Both the position numbers and the translations under genes were made by a program. Source: Rhodoferax sp. OV413 (GTDB lineage: Bacteria > Pseudomonadota > Gammaproteobacteria > Burkholderiales > Burkholderiaceae_C). Taken from it: a stretch of 64,000 nucleotides of DNA. Below, one piece after another: positions 16,953 to 25,609 of this stretch (position 1 is the stretch's first letter; the number at the start of each line of letters is the position of its first letter). The DNA lies in contig NZ_FNJA01000003.1 in NCBI RefSeq assembly GCF_900104385.1, positions 1 through 64,000 of the forward strand, given 5' to 3'. The notes under the pieces are model-generated. The model searched no databases. It was given only the letters and a program-made list of their open reading frames with translations, and was not told the origin of the DNA.

Positions 16953-18226
16953 GCGGTACTCCCGAGCCGGGCCAGCAGCGTGGCTTCGGCGTCCAGCAGC
17001 AGGGCTTGCATGGCGGCAGAAGTGCTCCAATCGGCATCGGTTTTGGCCTCGGCCGGCAGCTTGTGCAGCACGTCGCCACAGGCCTTGGCCGTCCAGGCGG
17101 CCAGCGCTGCGGGGTCGGCAGCGAGTTCGTCGACCAGGCGCAGCAGCTCGGCCACCGCGTCCTCGCCTTGGGCCAGTTGGGCGCGGTCTATGGGGCTGGC
17201 CAGGCGCAGCTGCACCTGTTCGATCCAGAGTTCGGCGCCGGCTACGTCCTGGGCGGCAGCGTGGACTGCGGCCTCCAGGGTGCCGGGCTGCTGGGCCTCG
17301 GTGCCGTGCAGCGTGCTGCGACCGGTAAGCACGACACGCAGCGCATGCAGGCGGTCACCGGCGCCCTGGGTCGCCTCGGCCAGCGCAGCGGCGATCAGCT
17401 GGGTGGCTTGGGCCAGGCTGGCTATGCCGTCCAGTGCAACCTGCAGCTGCTGCCAGCGCACAACATCCAGCGGCACGAAGCGCGCCTCCATCTGGCCGGC
17501 CACCACTGTCACCAGTTCGCAGCCCTTGGGCCCGGTTTCGTTCGCATGCCGGCCCTGCAGATTGCCGGGGAAGACCACGCGCGGCGACTCGCAAACGACG
17601 TCGCGGGTGTGTACATGGCCTAGCGCCCAATAGTCGTAGCCCTTGGTCTTGAGCATAGGCAAGCTCGTGGGCGCATAGGTCTCGTGGATGCCGCCACCGA
17701 CCGTCAGGCTGGTGTGCAGCATGCCGATGTTGAACTGGCCGGGCACGGCATCCGGGTAGTCGGGCACAAAGTCCTCGTCCACCGCGCGCTGCGGAAAGCT
17801 GCGGCCGTGGATGGTAACGCCGAGCGCGTCGATACGCACGGTTTCTGCGCTGCGGCTGGAGAACACCTTGACGTGCTCGGGCAGCGGCAGTTCGCGGGTG
17901 ATGGTGCCCTGGGCATCGTGGTTGCCCTGGACGATGTAGACGCCAATCTGCGCCCGGCCCAGGCGCACCATTTGCTCGCGGAAGAACAAACCCGTGTGGA
18001 AGTCGGGCCAGTCGCGGTCGTACAGGTCGCCGGCCAGCAGCACGAACTGCACCTGCTCGGCCAGCGCCAGATCGACCAGGTTTTCCAAAGCGCGCCGCGT
18101 GGCGTTGCGCAAGCGCTCCACTGGCGCTCCCGCATAGCGGCTCAGGCCGCGCAGCGGGCTGTCGATGTGCAGGTCGGCGGCGTGGAGGAAGCGGAAAGTG
18201 CCAGGGCTGGCCACTACGTTATTCAT
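16949..18226 (-). CDS. yhaO: YhaO-type metallophosphoesterase nuclease (SbcD/Mre11-like)
   Basis: A 425-residue protein. All calcineurin-like phosphoesterase motifs are visible: HAADLHIDSP near residue 15, LLAGDLYDRDWPD near 64, VQGNHDAQG near 100, MLHTSL near 170 and WALGHVHTRD near 197. It should be a manganese-dependent nuclease working with YhaN. The genes overlap by 4 bp. A decayed palindromic element covers the start codon region. Confidence 0.88.
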   Translation of the reverse strand: MNNVVASPGTFRFLHAADLHIDSPLRGLSRYAGAPVERLRNATRRALENLVDLALAEQVQFVLLAGDLYDRDWPDFHTGLFFREQMVRLGRAQIGVYIVQGNHDAQGTITRELPLPEHVKVFSSRSAETVRIDALGVTIHGRSFPQRAVDEDFVPDYPDAVPGQFNIGMLHTSLTVGGGIHETYAPTSLPMLKTKGYDYWALGHVHTRDVVCESPRVVFPGNLQGRHANETGPKGCELVTVVAGQMEARFVPLDVVRWQQLQVALDGIASLAQATQLIAAALAEATQGAGDRLHALRVVLTGRSTLHGTEAQQPGTLEAAVHAAAQDVAGAELWIEQVQLRLASPIDRAQLAQGEDAVAELLRLVDELAADPAALAAWTAKACGDVLHKLPAEAKTDADWSTSAAMQALLLDAEATLLARLGSTA

Positions 18227-18252
18227 AGCACCTAGTGTAGGTGGTATGTGCG
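18212..18252 (+). repeat. Probable decayed palindromic element over the yhaO start
   Basis: CACTACGTTATTCATAGC followed by ACCTAGTGTAGGTGG resembles the flank of the lpxB copy (CACTACAAATTTAATAGC) and a mutated core. The yhaO start codon (18226-18224) falls inside it. Identity is weaker than in other copies. Confidence 0.4.
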
Positions 18253-18278
18253 GCGGGGCCTTGTTTTCTATAGATTTA

Positions 18279-18307
18279 CACCTTCTCCCGCGCCGCAGGA
18301 GAAGGTG
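18279..18307 (-). terminator. Hairpin after livF, probable terminator
   Basis: CACCTTCTCC (18279-18288) pairs with GGAGAAGGTG (18298-18307), a perfect ten-pair stem with a 9-nt loop, 10 bp after the livF stop. Reading leftward it is followed by TAAATCTAT, not a strong T-run, so it may also protect the 3' end. Confidence 0.55.
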
Positions 18308-18316
18308 CTCTACGGC

Positions 18317-19057
18317 TTACTCGCCGAGGTATGCAGCGCGGACCTTGGGGTCGCTGAGCATCTGCTTGGCGTCGCCGCTCATGGTGACGATGCCGGACTC
18401 CATCACGTAGCCGCGGTCGGCGATGCCGAGGGCTCGGCTGGCGTTCTGCTCGACCAGCAGCACGGTCACGCCCTGGGCGTACACGTCTTTGACCACTTCA
18501 AAGATCTTGTCGACCATGATGGGCGACAGGCCCATGGAGGGCTCGTCGAGCAACAGCACCTTGGGACGGCTCATCAGCGCGCGGCCCATGGCCAGCATCT
18601 GCTGTTCGCCGCCGGACATGGTGCCGGCCAGCTGATCCTTGCGCTCGCGCAGACGCGGGAAGATGGTGAACATCTTCTCGATGTCCATCGCGATCTCGGC
18701 CTTGTCGTTGCGGATGTAGGCGCCCATCTGCAGGTTTTCGGTGATGGTCATGCGGGTGAACACACCACGGCCTTCGGGCACCATAGCCAGGCCGTCCTGC
18801 ACCAGATCCCAGGCGCCCTTGCCCTTGATGCTCTTGCCCAGGTACTCGATGTCGCCGGCCACGAACGGCAGGGTGCCGGTAATGGCCTTCATGGTGGTGG
18901 TCTTGCCTGCACCGTTGGAGCCGATCAGGCTGACCAGTTCGCCTTCGCGGACTTCGAAGTCCACGCCCTTGACGGCCTGGATGCCGCCGTAGGAGACCTT
19001 CAGGCCGCTGATCTTCAGCAGTACTTGACCGGTTTTTTTCGCTTGTGTTTCAGCCAT
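18317..19057 (-). CDS. livF: Branched-chain amino-acid ABC transporter ATPase LivF
   Basis: A 246-residue ABC ATPase with Walker A GSNGAGKTT near residue 42, signature MSGGEQQMLAMGRALMSRP near 145, and Walker B VLLLDEPSMGLSP. It lacks the extra C-terminal elements of LivG, which marks it as LivF. It is the last gene of livHMGF, 1 bp after livG. It energises uptake of Leu/Ile/Val or a related substrate such as an amide or urea; the family is broad. Confidence 0.9.
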   Translation of the reverse strand: MAETQAKKTGQVLLKISGLKVSYGGIQAVKGVDFEVREGELVSLIGSNGAGKTTTMKAITGTLPFVAGDIEYLGKSIKGKGAWDLVQDGLAMVPEGRGVFTRMTITENLQMGAYIRNDKAEIAMDIEKMFTIFPRLRERKDQLAGTMSGGEQQMLAMGRALMSRPKVLLLDEPSMGLSPIMVDKIFEVVKDVYAQGVTVLLVEQNASRALGIADRGYVMESGIVTMSGDAKQMLSDPKVRAAYLGE

Positions 19058-19058
19058 C

Positions 19059-19844
19059 TCAATGTCCTCCGGTACCGAGATAAGCCTCGATCACTTTTTC
19101 ATTTTTCTGCACTTCGGCAGGGGTGCCTTCGGCGATCTGTTTGCCGTAGTCGAGCACGGTCAGGCGATCGCACAGGCCCATGACCAGCTTCACGTCGTGC
19201 TCGATCAGCAGAATCGTGCGGTTGTCCTGGCGAATCTTGCTGATCAGCTCGCGCAGCATGACCTTTTCGGTGGCGTTCATGCCGGCGGCCGGTTCGTCCA
19301 GCGCAATCAGCTGCGGGTCGGTGGCCAGGGCGCGGGCGATTTCCAGGCGGCGCTGGTCACCGTAGCTCAGGGTGCGGGCCTTGTAGTCGGCCAGCTTGCC
19401 GATGCCCACATATTCCAGCAGCTCCTGGGCGCGCTGGGCAATTTCTTGCTCTTCGCGCTTGAAGCCGGCGGTGCGGAAGATCGCGCCCATCAGCCCCGTA
19501 TGGGTACGGATGTGGCGACCGACCATCACGTTTTCCAGCGCCGTCATTTCGGCGAACAAACGGATGTTCTGGAAGGTGCGGGCAATGCCGGCCTTGGCGA
19601 CTTCATGCACCGCGGTGGGCGAGTAAGGCTTGCCGGCCAGCTCGAAGCTGCCACTGTCCGGGGTGTAGAGGCCGGTGATCACGTTGAAGAAAGTGGTCTT
19701 GCCGGCGCCGTTGGGGCCGATCAGGCCATAGACCTGGCCGCGCTGGATGGTGATGCCCACATCGCTCAGGGCCTGCAGGCCGCCGAAACGCTTGGAGATT
19801 CCCGCCACCCGCAGGACCACATCGGTAGTACTTGTATTTGTCAT
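19059..19844 (-). CDS. livG: Branched-chain amino-acid ABC transporter ATPase LivG
   Basis: A 261-residue ABC ATPase. Walker A is GPNGAGKTTFFNVITGLY near residue 43, and the LivG-type insert HEVAKAGIARTFQNIRLF follows. The signature region is LSYGDQRRLEIARALATDP and Walker B is LIALDEPAAGMN. It pairs with LivF under LivH/LivM. It starts 9 bp after livM. Confidence 0.9.
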   Translation of the reverse strand: MTNTSTTDVVLRVAGISKRFGGLQALSDVGITIQRGQVYGLIGPNGAGKTTFFNVITGLYTPDSGSFELAGKPYSPTAVHEVAKAGIARTFQNIRLFAEMTALENVMVGRHIRTHTGLMGAIFRTAGFKREEQEIAQRAQELLEYVGIGKLADYKARTLSYGDQRRLEIARALATDPQLIALDEPAAGMNATEKVMLRELISKIRQDNRTILLIEHDVKLVMGLCDRLTVLDYGKQIAEGTPAEVQKNEKVIEAYLGTGGH

Positions 19845-19853
19845 GTGTGTTCC

Positions 19854-20927
19854 TTACTTGGCCTTGAGCGATTTGCCGTGGTCGGGCGCGGGCCAGAGAC
19901 CACGAGGGCGCAGCAGCATCACCACAATCATGGCGACAGCGATCAGCAGCTGGCGCAGGATGGCGGAGTCGAGGCGGCCGCCGGTCATGGCCTGCAGCGG
20001 GCCCGCCAGGTAGCGCAGCACTTCGGGCAAGGCCGACAGCAGCACCGCGCCCAGGATCACGCCAGGCAAGTGGCCGATACCGCCGAGCACCACCATGGCG
20101 ACGATCATTACCGACTCCATCAGGCTGAAGGATTCAGGCGAGACGAAGCCCTGGAACGCCGCGAACAGCGTGCCGGACACGCCACCAAAGGTAGCGCCCA
20201 TGCCGAAGGCCAGCAGCTTCATGTTGCGGGTGTTGATGCCCATGGCCTTGGCGGCGATTTCGTCTTCGCGGATGGCCATCCAGGCGCGGCCGACGCGCGA
20301 CAGCTCCATGCGGTGGCACAGCACCACGCTGATCGCCACCAGCGCCAGGAACAGGTAGTAGTACAGGCTGACCGAAGCCACTTCGAAGCCCAGCACTTCC
20401 AGCGGCTTGCCCAGGTTGATGCCGAAGAACTTCAGCGTATCGATCTGGTTCAGGCCCTTGGGGCCGTTGGTGATGTTGACAGGGTGGTCCAGGTTGTTCA
20501 GGAACACGCGGATGATTTCACCAAAACCCAGGGTCACGATGGCCAGGTAGTCACCGCGCAGCTTGAGGGTGGGCGCCCCGAGCAGCATGCCGAAGAAGCC
20601 GGCCACCGCCGCCGCTACCGGCAGGATCATCCACAGCGAGATGTGCAGGCCCTCCGGGAACATGGCGGCCAGCGCCGGGAAGGTGTCGGTCAGGTGAGGC
20701 GAAGCCGCCAAGCCGTAGACATAGGCGCCCACGGCGAAGAAAGCCACGTAGCCCAGATCCAGCAGACCGGCAAAGCCGACCACGATGTTCAGGCCCAGGG
20801 CCAGCATGACGTAGATCAGCGCCATGTCGGCGATACGCACCCAGGCATTGCCGAAGCTTTGCAGGACCAGCGGCAGGATCAGCGCCAAGATGGCGCCGAC
20901 AATGAAGGTTGTTTTGTTCAGTTTCAT
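19854..20927 (-). CDS. livM: Branched-chain amino-acid ABC transporter permease LivM
   Basis: A polytopic membrane protein of about 357 residues. It has the LivM signatures LGLNIVVGFAGLLDLGYVAFFAVGAY and, near the middle, LKLRGDYLAIVTLGFGEIIR. The C-terminus ends in LLRPRGLWPA. The ATG at 20927 follows AAAGAGC; a second in-frame ATG at 20951 overlaps the livH stop (TGATG) and could be used by coupling. Confidence 0.88.
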   Translation of the reverse strand: MKLNKTTFIVGAILALILPLVLQSFGNAWVRIADMALIYVMLALGLNIVVGFAGLLDLGYVAFFAVGAYVYGLAASPHLTDTFPALAAMFPEGLHISLWMILPVAAAVAGFFGMLLGAPTLKLRGDYLAIVTLGFGEIIRVFLNNLDHPVNITNGPKGLNQIDTLKFFGINLGKPLEVLGFEVASVSLYYYLFLALVAISVVLCHRMELSRVGRAWMAIREDEIAAKAMGINTRNMKLLAFGMGATFGGVSGTLFAAFQGFVSPESFSLMESVMIVAMVVLGGIGHLPGVILGAVLLSALPEVLRYLAGPLQAMTGGRLDSAILRQLLIAVAMIVVMLLRPRGLWPAPDHGKSLKAK

Positions 20928-20950
20928 GGTGATGCTCTTTGGTTCGCCCA

Positions 20951-21880
20951 TCAGGCCCGGTCGGCCACCCGTTCACCCAACAAGCCCGAAGGCCGCAGCG
21001 TGAGCACGATGATCAGCACGATGAAGGCAAAAATGTCTGAGTAGTTACTGCCCATGACACCGCCGGTCAGCGCGCCGATGTAGCCCGCGCCGATGGATTC
21101 GATCAGGCCCAGCAGAATGCCGCCGACCACCGCACCGGCCAGGTTGCCGATGCCGCCAAACACCGCAGCTGTAAAGGCCTTCAGGCCGGGCAGGAAGCCC
21201 ATGGTGTGCTGCACCGTGCCGTAGTTCGACGCGTACATGATGCCGGCGATGGCCGCCAGCACAGCGCCGATGATGAAGGTGGCCGAAATCACCATGTCGG
21301 GCTTGACGCCCATCAGGGCCGCCACGCGGGGGTTCTCGGCCGTGGCGCGCATGGCGCGACCGAGCTTGGTGTAGTTGACCAGCCAGACCAGCACCGCCAG
21401 GGAGACCGCCGTCAAGCCGAGGATCAGGATCTGGGTGGGGGTGATCACCGCGCCGCCGATGTTGTACGGCGTGGCCGGCAACAGCGTGGGATAGGGTTTG
21501 TAGTTGGGCTTCCAGATGATCATGGCCAGCGTTTGCAGCAGGATGGACATGCCGATGGCGGTGATCAGGGGAGCCAGTTTGGGGCTGTTGCGCAGCGGCC
21601 GGTAAGCCACTTTTTCGATCACGAAATTCAACGTAGCCGCCACCACGCAGGCAATGATCAGCGAGATGAACAGTATCAGCCAGCCCGGGGTGGTGGGCAT
21701 GGCGTCTTTCATCAGGCCGATGATGGTCCAGCTGGTCAGCGCGCCGACCATCAAGACTTCGCCGTGCGCAAAGTTGATCAAGTTAATGATGCCGTACACC
21801 ATGGTGTAGCCCAAGGCGACCAAGGCATACATGCTGCCCAGTACCAGACCGTTGATGATCTGCTGAAGCAAGATATCCAT
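20951..21880 (-). CDS. livH: Branched-chain amino-acid ABC transporter permease LivH
   Basis: A 309-residue permease with LivH features: LLQQIINGLVLGSMYALVAL at the N-terminus, VYGIINLINFAHGEVLMVGA, and the C-terminal VLTLRPSGLLGE. GGAGAAAACTTT precedes the ATG at 21880. It is the first gene of the leftward livHMGF operon. No livK/livJ binding-protein gene lies upstream within this window, where the neighbouring gene is rarA. Confidence 0.9.
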   Translation of the reverse strand: MDILLQQIINGLVLGSMYALVALGYTMVYGIINLINFAHGEVLMVGALTSWTIIGLMKDAMPTTPGWLILFISLIIACVVAATLNFVIEKVAYRPLRNSPKLAPLITAIGMSILLQTLAMIIWKPNYKPYPTLLPATPYNIGGAVITPTQILILGLTAVSLAVLVWLVNYTKLGRAMRATAENPRVAALMGVKPDMVISATFIIGAVLAAIAGIMYASNYGTVQHTMGFLPGLKAFTAAVFGGIGNLAGAVVGGILLGLIESIGAGYIGALTGGVMGSNYSDIFAFIVLIIVLTLRPSGLLGERVADRA

Positions 21881-21970
21881 AAAGTTTTCTCCGTTTTGTG
21901 GTGCATCCACACGCTACTGGTTGCCCTGGGTCGACGACCCAAAGCGGCTTTGTGGGCCCAGCAGCTATCT

Positions 21971-22006
21971 ATAAAAAAACCCGCCATGTCCAAAATGGTG
22001 CGGGTT
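21971..22006 (-). terminator. Rho-independent terminator of rarA
   Basis: Read leftward, AACCCGC (22006-22000) and GCGGGTT (21984-21978) form the stem, with an inner CAT/ATG pairing, followed by seven T. It ends rarA transcripts before the livH promoter region. The adjoining AGCAGCTATCTATAAAA resembles one flank of the palindromic element. Confidence 0.75.
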
Positions 22007-22103
22007 CTGTGGCGCATTGTATCCAGCACGAAACGGGCCAAAACCTCGGGTTTACGTCGTGTTTACCCTTGAAAATGCTGAAATAAGCGGCTTTACAGAA
22101 GTA

Positions 22104-23396
22104 TTAGCGTTTCTGATTGTTGAGCCGCTTCAGCTCTTCCAACTTATCCGCAATGCGGATCTCCAGACCGCGCGGCACCGGGCGGTAGAAGTTGGGTGGC
22201 GCCATGCCGTCGGGCAGATACTGCTCGCCGGCGGCAAAACCGCCCTCCTCGTCGTGCGCGTAGCGGTAGCCCTTGCCGTAGTCCAGCTCTTTCATCAGCT
22301 TGGTCGGCGCATTGCGCAAATGCATGGGCACGGGACGGGTGCCGTCCTTCTTGACGAAGGCCTTGGCTTCGTTGAAAGCCTTGTAGACGGCGTTGGATTT
22401 GGCGGCGATGGCCAGGTAGACCACGCAGCCGGCCAGCGCCAGCTCGCCCTCGGGCGAACCCAGGCGCTCGTACACATCGGCTGCATCCAGCGCCTGGCGC
22501 AGGGCCCGAGGGTCGGCCAGGCCTATGTCTTCGCTGGCCATGCGGACCAGCCGACGCGCCAGGTAGCGCGGGTCGGCGCCGCCGTCCAGCATGCGCACAA
22601 ACCAGTACAGCGCCGCGTCGGGGTCGGAGCCACGCACCGATTTATGCAGCGCGCTGATGGTGTCGTAGAACTGCTCGCCGCCCTTGTCGTAGCGGCGCAT
22701 GCGCTCGCCCAGCACCTTGAGCAGCCAGGCGTCGGTGATCTCGGCCTGCTTCTCCTGGGTGGCGGCCACGGCCAGGGTCTCCAGCGTGTTCAGCAGCCGC
22801 CGGGCATCGCCGTCGGCATAGGCCAGCAAGCGGTCAACAGCTATTTTTTCTATAGCTGGTACCGCTTGTATCTCCTGCGCGTGCAGCACTATTTTCTCTA
22901 AGTCTGCGGGTGCCAGCGGCTGCAGCACATAGACGGCGGCGCGCGACAGCAAAGCGGAGTTCACCTCGAACGACGGGTTCTCGGTGGTCGCGCCGACAAA
23001 GGTGAACAGCCCACTCTCCACATGCGGCAAAAACGCGTCTTGCTGGCTCTTGTTGAAGCGGTGCACCTCGTCGACAAACACGATGGTGCGCCGGCCCTGG
23101 GCCTGGGTTACCAGCGCCTGCTCGACCGCCTCGCGGATGTCCTTGACGCCGCCCAGCACCGCGCTGATGGTGATGAAGCGGGCCTCGAAGGCATCGGCCA
23201 TCAGGCGCGCGATGGTGGTTTTACCGGTGCCCGGCGGCCCCCACAGAATGCAGCTGTGCGGTTGGCCCGACTCGAAGGCAATGCGCAGCGCCATGCCCTC
23301 GCCCAGCAAATGCTGCTGTCCAATCACTTCGCCCAGGGTCTTGGGGCGCAGGCGTTCGGCCAGCGGGGCATCGGTGGAGAGGGAGGTGCGGGTCAT
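22104..23396 (-). CDS. rarA: Replication-associated recombination protein A (RarA/MgsA AAA+ ATPase)
   Basis: A 430-residue AAA+ ATPase of the clamp-loader family. PLAERLRPKTLGEVIGQQHL starts the core, Walker A is [11 protein letters not shown] near residue 55, Walker B is FVDEVHRFNKSQQDAFLP near 106, and sensor 1 is FVGATTENPSFEVN. The C-terminal tetramerisation part has GSDPDAALYWFVRMLDGGADP. It acts at stalled forks. The ATG at 23396 fits the family N-terminus. A palindromic element lies in frame at residues about 166-187. Confidence 0.93.
   Translation of the reverse strand: MTRTSLSTDAPLAERLRPKTLGEVIGQQHLLGEGMALRIAFESGQPHSCILWGPPGTGKTTIARLMADAFEARFITISAVLGGVKDIREAVEQALVTQAQGRRTIVFVDEVHRFNKSQQDAFLPHVESGLFTFVGATTENPSFEVNSALLSRAAVYVLQPLAPADLEKIVLHAQEIQAVPAIEKIAVDRLLAYADGDARRLLNTLETLAVAATQEKQAEITDAWLLKVLGERMRRYDKGGEQFYDTISALHKSVRGSDPDAALYWFVRMLDGGADPRYLARRLVRMASEDIGLADPRALRQALDAADVYERLGSPEGELALAGCVVYLAIAAKSNAVYKAFNEAKAFVKKDGTRPVPMHLRNAPTKLMKELDYGKGYRYAHDEEGGFAAGEQYLPDGMAPPNFYRPVPRGLEIRIADKLEELKRLNNQKR
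22838..22899 (+). repeat. Palindromic element inside rarA
   Basis: CAGCTATTTTTTCTATAGCT, then GGTACCGCTTGTATCTCCTG, then CGCGTGCAG match family flank and core with a longer left flank. On the coding strand it gives LHAQEIQAVPAIEKIAV, still open. Confidence 0.65.
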
Positions 23397-23525
23397 GGAG
23401 TGGGTGGATAGCCTCGCCAAGCGGGCAAATAGGCGGTGTTTGATTCTGCCATGGCGGGTTCAACTGCCACAGCCATCCCTTATCCTTCTGCATTTTCAAG
23501 ATCCACGCAGCGCCCGGCCTCTACG

Positions 23526-24746
23526 ATGATTTACACCTCTGTGCCCATTAGCAGAATCGAGCTCGGCCGGCCCCTGCCCATCCATATCTGGGACGCCAAG
23601 GGCAACTTGCTGCTGCGCAAAGGCCAGGCCATCGTGTCGGAGCACCACCGCGAACACCTGGCGGCCCACGGCGCCTGCGCCACCCAGGCCGACTACAAGG
23701 CCTGGGTACACAGCTACGACCGCCTGGTCTACGCCATGCTGCGCGAGGGCAAAAGCATCCACGAGATCTCCCAGGCCACCATGCCGGCCGAGATTCTGGA
23801 GCTGGACTACACCGTGGGCGAAGACATCACCGGTGGCTGGGTCGACGTGCAGACCGTGCTGACCCAGCTGCTGTACGCGGGCGCAGCGGCCAAGAATCCG
23901 CTGGGCCGGCTGCAGGGCGTACAAAAGCGCGCCATGGAGCTGCTGGACAAAGACCCGAACGAAAGCCTGTTCAGCCTGTTCCAGGCACTGGGCGACAAGG
24001 CCCTGGGCTACTGCGCCACCCATGCGCTGCTGTGCGCCGTGGTCTGCGAGCTGACCGCCCGCAAACTGGGGCTGCACGACACCATCCGGCCAGTGCTGGT
24101 GCAGGCGGCGCTGACCATGAACCTCGGCATGGCCAAGCTACAGGACACCCTGGCCACGCAGCGCACCCCGCCCGATGCAGAGCAGAGGCAGCTGATCCAC
24201 GACCACCCCCAGGCCAGCGCCGACCTGCTGCGCGCTTGGGGCGCGGTGAATGCCGACCTGCTGGACATCGTGGCCCTGCACCATGACCGCGATGCCCGCA
24301 AAGGCCTGGCGCGCAACCTCGAATGCCGGCGCATCCTGCACCTGGTCGACGTGTATGTGGCCAAGACCGCGGCCCGCTCCACCCGCGCCGGCCTGTCGCC
24401 GATGCAGGCCGCCAAGTCCAGCATCGTCGGCGCGTTGCGCGACGACGCCCAGGTGGCGGCCGCCATCACCACGGTGTTGGGCTTTTACCCGCCGGGCACC
24501 TGTGTGCTGCTGGCGAACGGCGAAAAAGGCGTGAGCGTGCAGCGCGGCGCGGCCGCCAACACGCCGCTGGTGGTCAGCACCGTGACACCGCAAGGCCTGC
24601 CGCTGGGCGTGTACGTCGCCCGCGACACCCGCGAAAAAGCCTTTGCCATCCAGGCGCCGGTAGCGGCCGACAACTTCAAGGTGCACCACGAGCGGGTGCA
24701 CAAGGCGGCCGGCAAACAGCCCTCGCTGGCAGCGGTGCAGGCCTAG
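23526..24746 (+). CDS. Degenerate HD-GYP domain protein
   Basis: A 406-residue protein. After an N-terminal DUF3391-like part (YTSVPISRIELGRPLPIHIW), residues about 150-310 follow the HD-GYP helical plan: THALLCAVVCELTARKLGL, then IHDHPQASADLL, then ALHHDRDARKG. The catalytic HD pair is replaced (ALTMNLGMAKL) and the GYP signature is lost, so hydrolysis of cyclic di-GMP is unlikely. It might bind a nucleotide or partner instead. It converges on the DUF72 gene with a 4-bp gap. Confidence 0.75.
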   Translation: MIYTSVPISRIELGRPLPIHIWDAKGNLLLRKGQAIVSEHHREHLAAHGACATQADYKAWVHSYDRLVYAMLREGKSIHEISQATMPAEILELDYTVGEDITGGWVDVQTVLTQLLYAGAAAKNPLGRLQGVQKRAMELLDKDPNESLFSLFQALGDKALGYCATHALLCAVVCELTARKLGLHDTIRPVLVQAALTMNLGMAKLQDTLATQRTPPDAEQRQLIHDHPQASADLLRAWGAVNADLLDIVALHHDRDARKGLARNLECRRILHLVDVYVAKTAARSTRAGLSPMQAAKSSIVGALRDDAQVAAAITTVLGFYPPGTCVLLANGEKGVSVQRGAAANTPLVVSTVTPQGLPLGVYVARDTREKAFAIQAPVAADNFKVHHERVHKAAGKQPSLAAVQA

Positions 24747-24750
24747 GCGC

Positions 24751-25563
24751 TCAGGCCTGCAAGCGCTGGCGCAAGGCCATCGCCGCTGCCGGCGCCCGTT
24801 CCTTGGCGCCGCTGATAAAGAACATGAACACATCGCGGGCTGGCACAGCCGGCGCAGCAGCTTCCACCCGCGGCAAACCCGACGGCTCCTGCCCGTCCCG
24901 CCAGACCCGCCCACAGGCCGCCAACTGGTCCAGCACCTGGGCGGTACAGCCTTCGGGCAGCGCGCTTTGCGTGCGCATCATGCGGGCGTAGACAAAGCTG
25001 CCGGTGATGTCGGCGAACGACGGGTAATCGTCAGAGTCGATGAACACGGTGGCCACACCGTGGCTGCGCGCCAAGGCCAGATATTCCGCACACTTGAAGC
25101 TGGCGTGCCGCACATCCAGCACATGGCGCAGCCGCACGCCGTCCACCGCGTCGGGCAGCAAGCGCAGGAAGGCCGCGAAATCCACCGTATCGAATGTCTT
25201 GGTCGGCGCAAACTGCCAGACGATGGGCCCGAGTTTGGGACCCAATTCGGCGATGCCGCTGCCCACAAAGCGCTGGACCGATTCGCCGGCATCCGCCAGC
25301 ACCCGGCGGTTGGTCGCAAAGCGGGACGCCTTCAGGCTGAACACAAATCCCTCGGGCGTGGCATCGCGCCACTTGGCAAAGGTGGCGGGCTTCTGGCTGC
25401 TGTAGTAGGTGCTGTTGATTTCGATCACATCGAGCCGGCGGCCGGCGTATTCCAGCTCGCGGCTGTGCGGCACATCGGCCGGGTAGAAGCTGCCGCGCCA
25501 TGGCTCAAAGCTCCAACCGCCTATACCGACCCGTATCGCCGGGGTGGGTGCGTTGCTCTCCAT
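24751..25563 (-). CDS. DUF72 family protein
   Basis: A 270-residue TIM-barrel-like protein. It starts IRVGIGGWSFEPWRGSFYP, the DUF72 hallmark, followed by VIEINSTYYSSQKPATFAKW and PKLGPIVWQFAPT, with DVRHASF in the middle. AAAGGAGGCCCG gives an excellent ribosome site for the ATG at 25563. The biochemical function of DUF72 is unknown. It follows lolA by 46 bp and may be the end of the ftsK-lolA transcript. Confidence 0.88.
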   Translation of the reverse strand: MESNAPTPAIRVGIGGWSFEPWRGSFYPADVPHSRELEYAGRRLDVIEINSTYYSSQKPATFAKWRDATPEGFVFSLKASRFATNRRVLADAGESVQRFVGSGIAELGPKLGPIVWQFAPTKTFDTVDFAAFLRLLPDAVDGVRLRHVLDVRHASFKCAEYLALARSHGVATVFIDSDDYPSFADITGSFVYARMMRTQSALPEGCTAQVLDQLAACGRVWRDGQEPSGLPRVEAAAPAVPARDVFMFFISGAKERAPAAAMALRQRLQA

Positions 25564-25609
25564 CGGGCCTCCTTTGTGCAAAGTGGGCAGCCGGGCAACG
25601 CAGACAGGC

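Noticed and set aside
19062-21044. Long open frame antisense to livG and livM
   Set aside because: Composition is His/Gln/Ala-rich and it spans two real genes in other frames.
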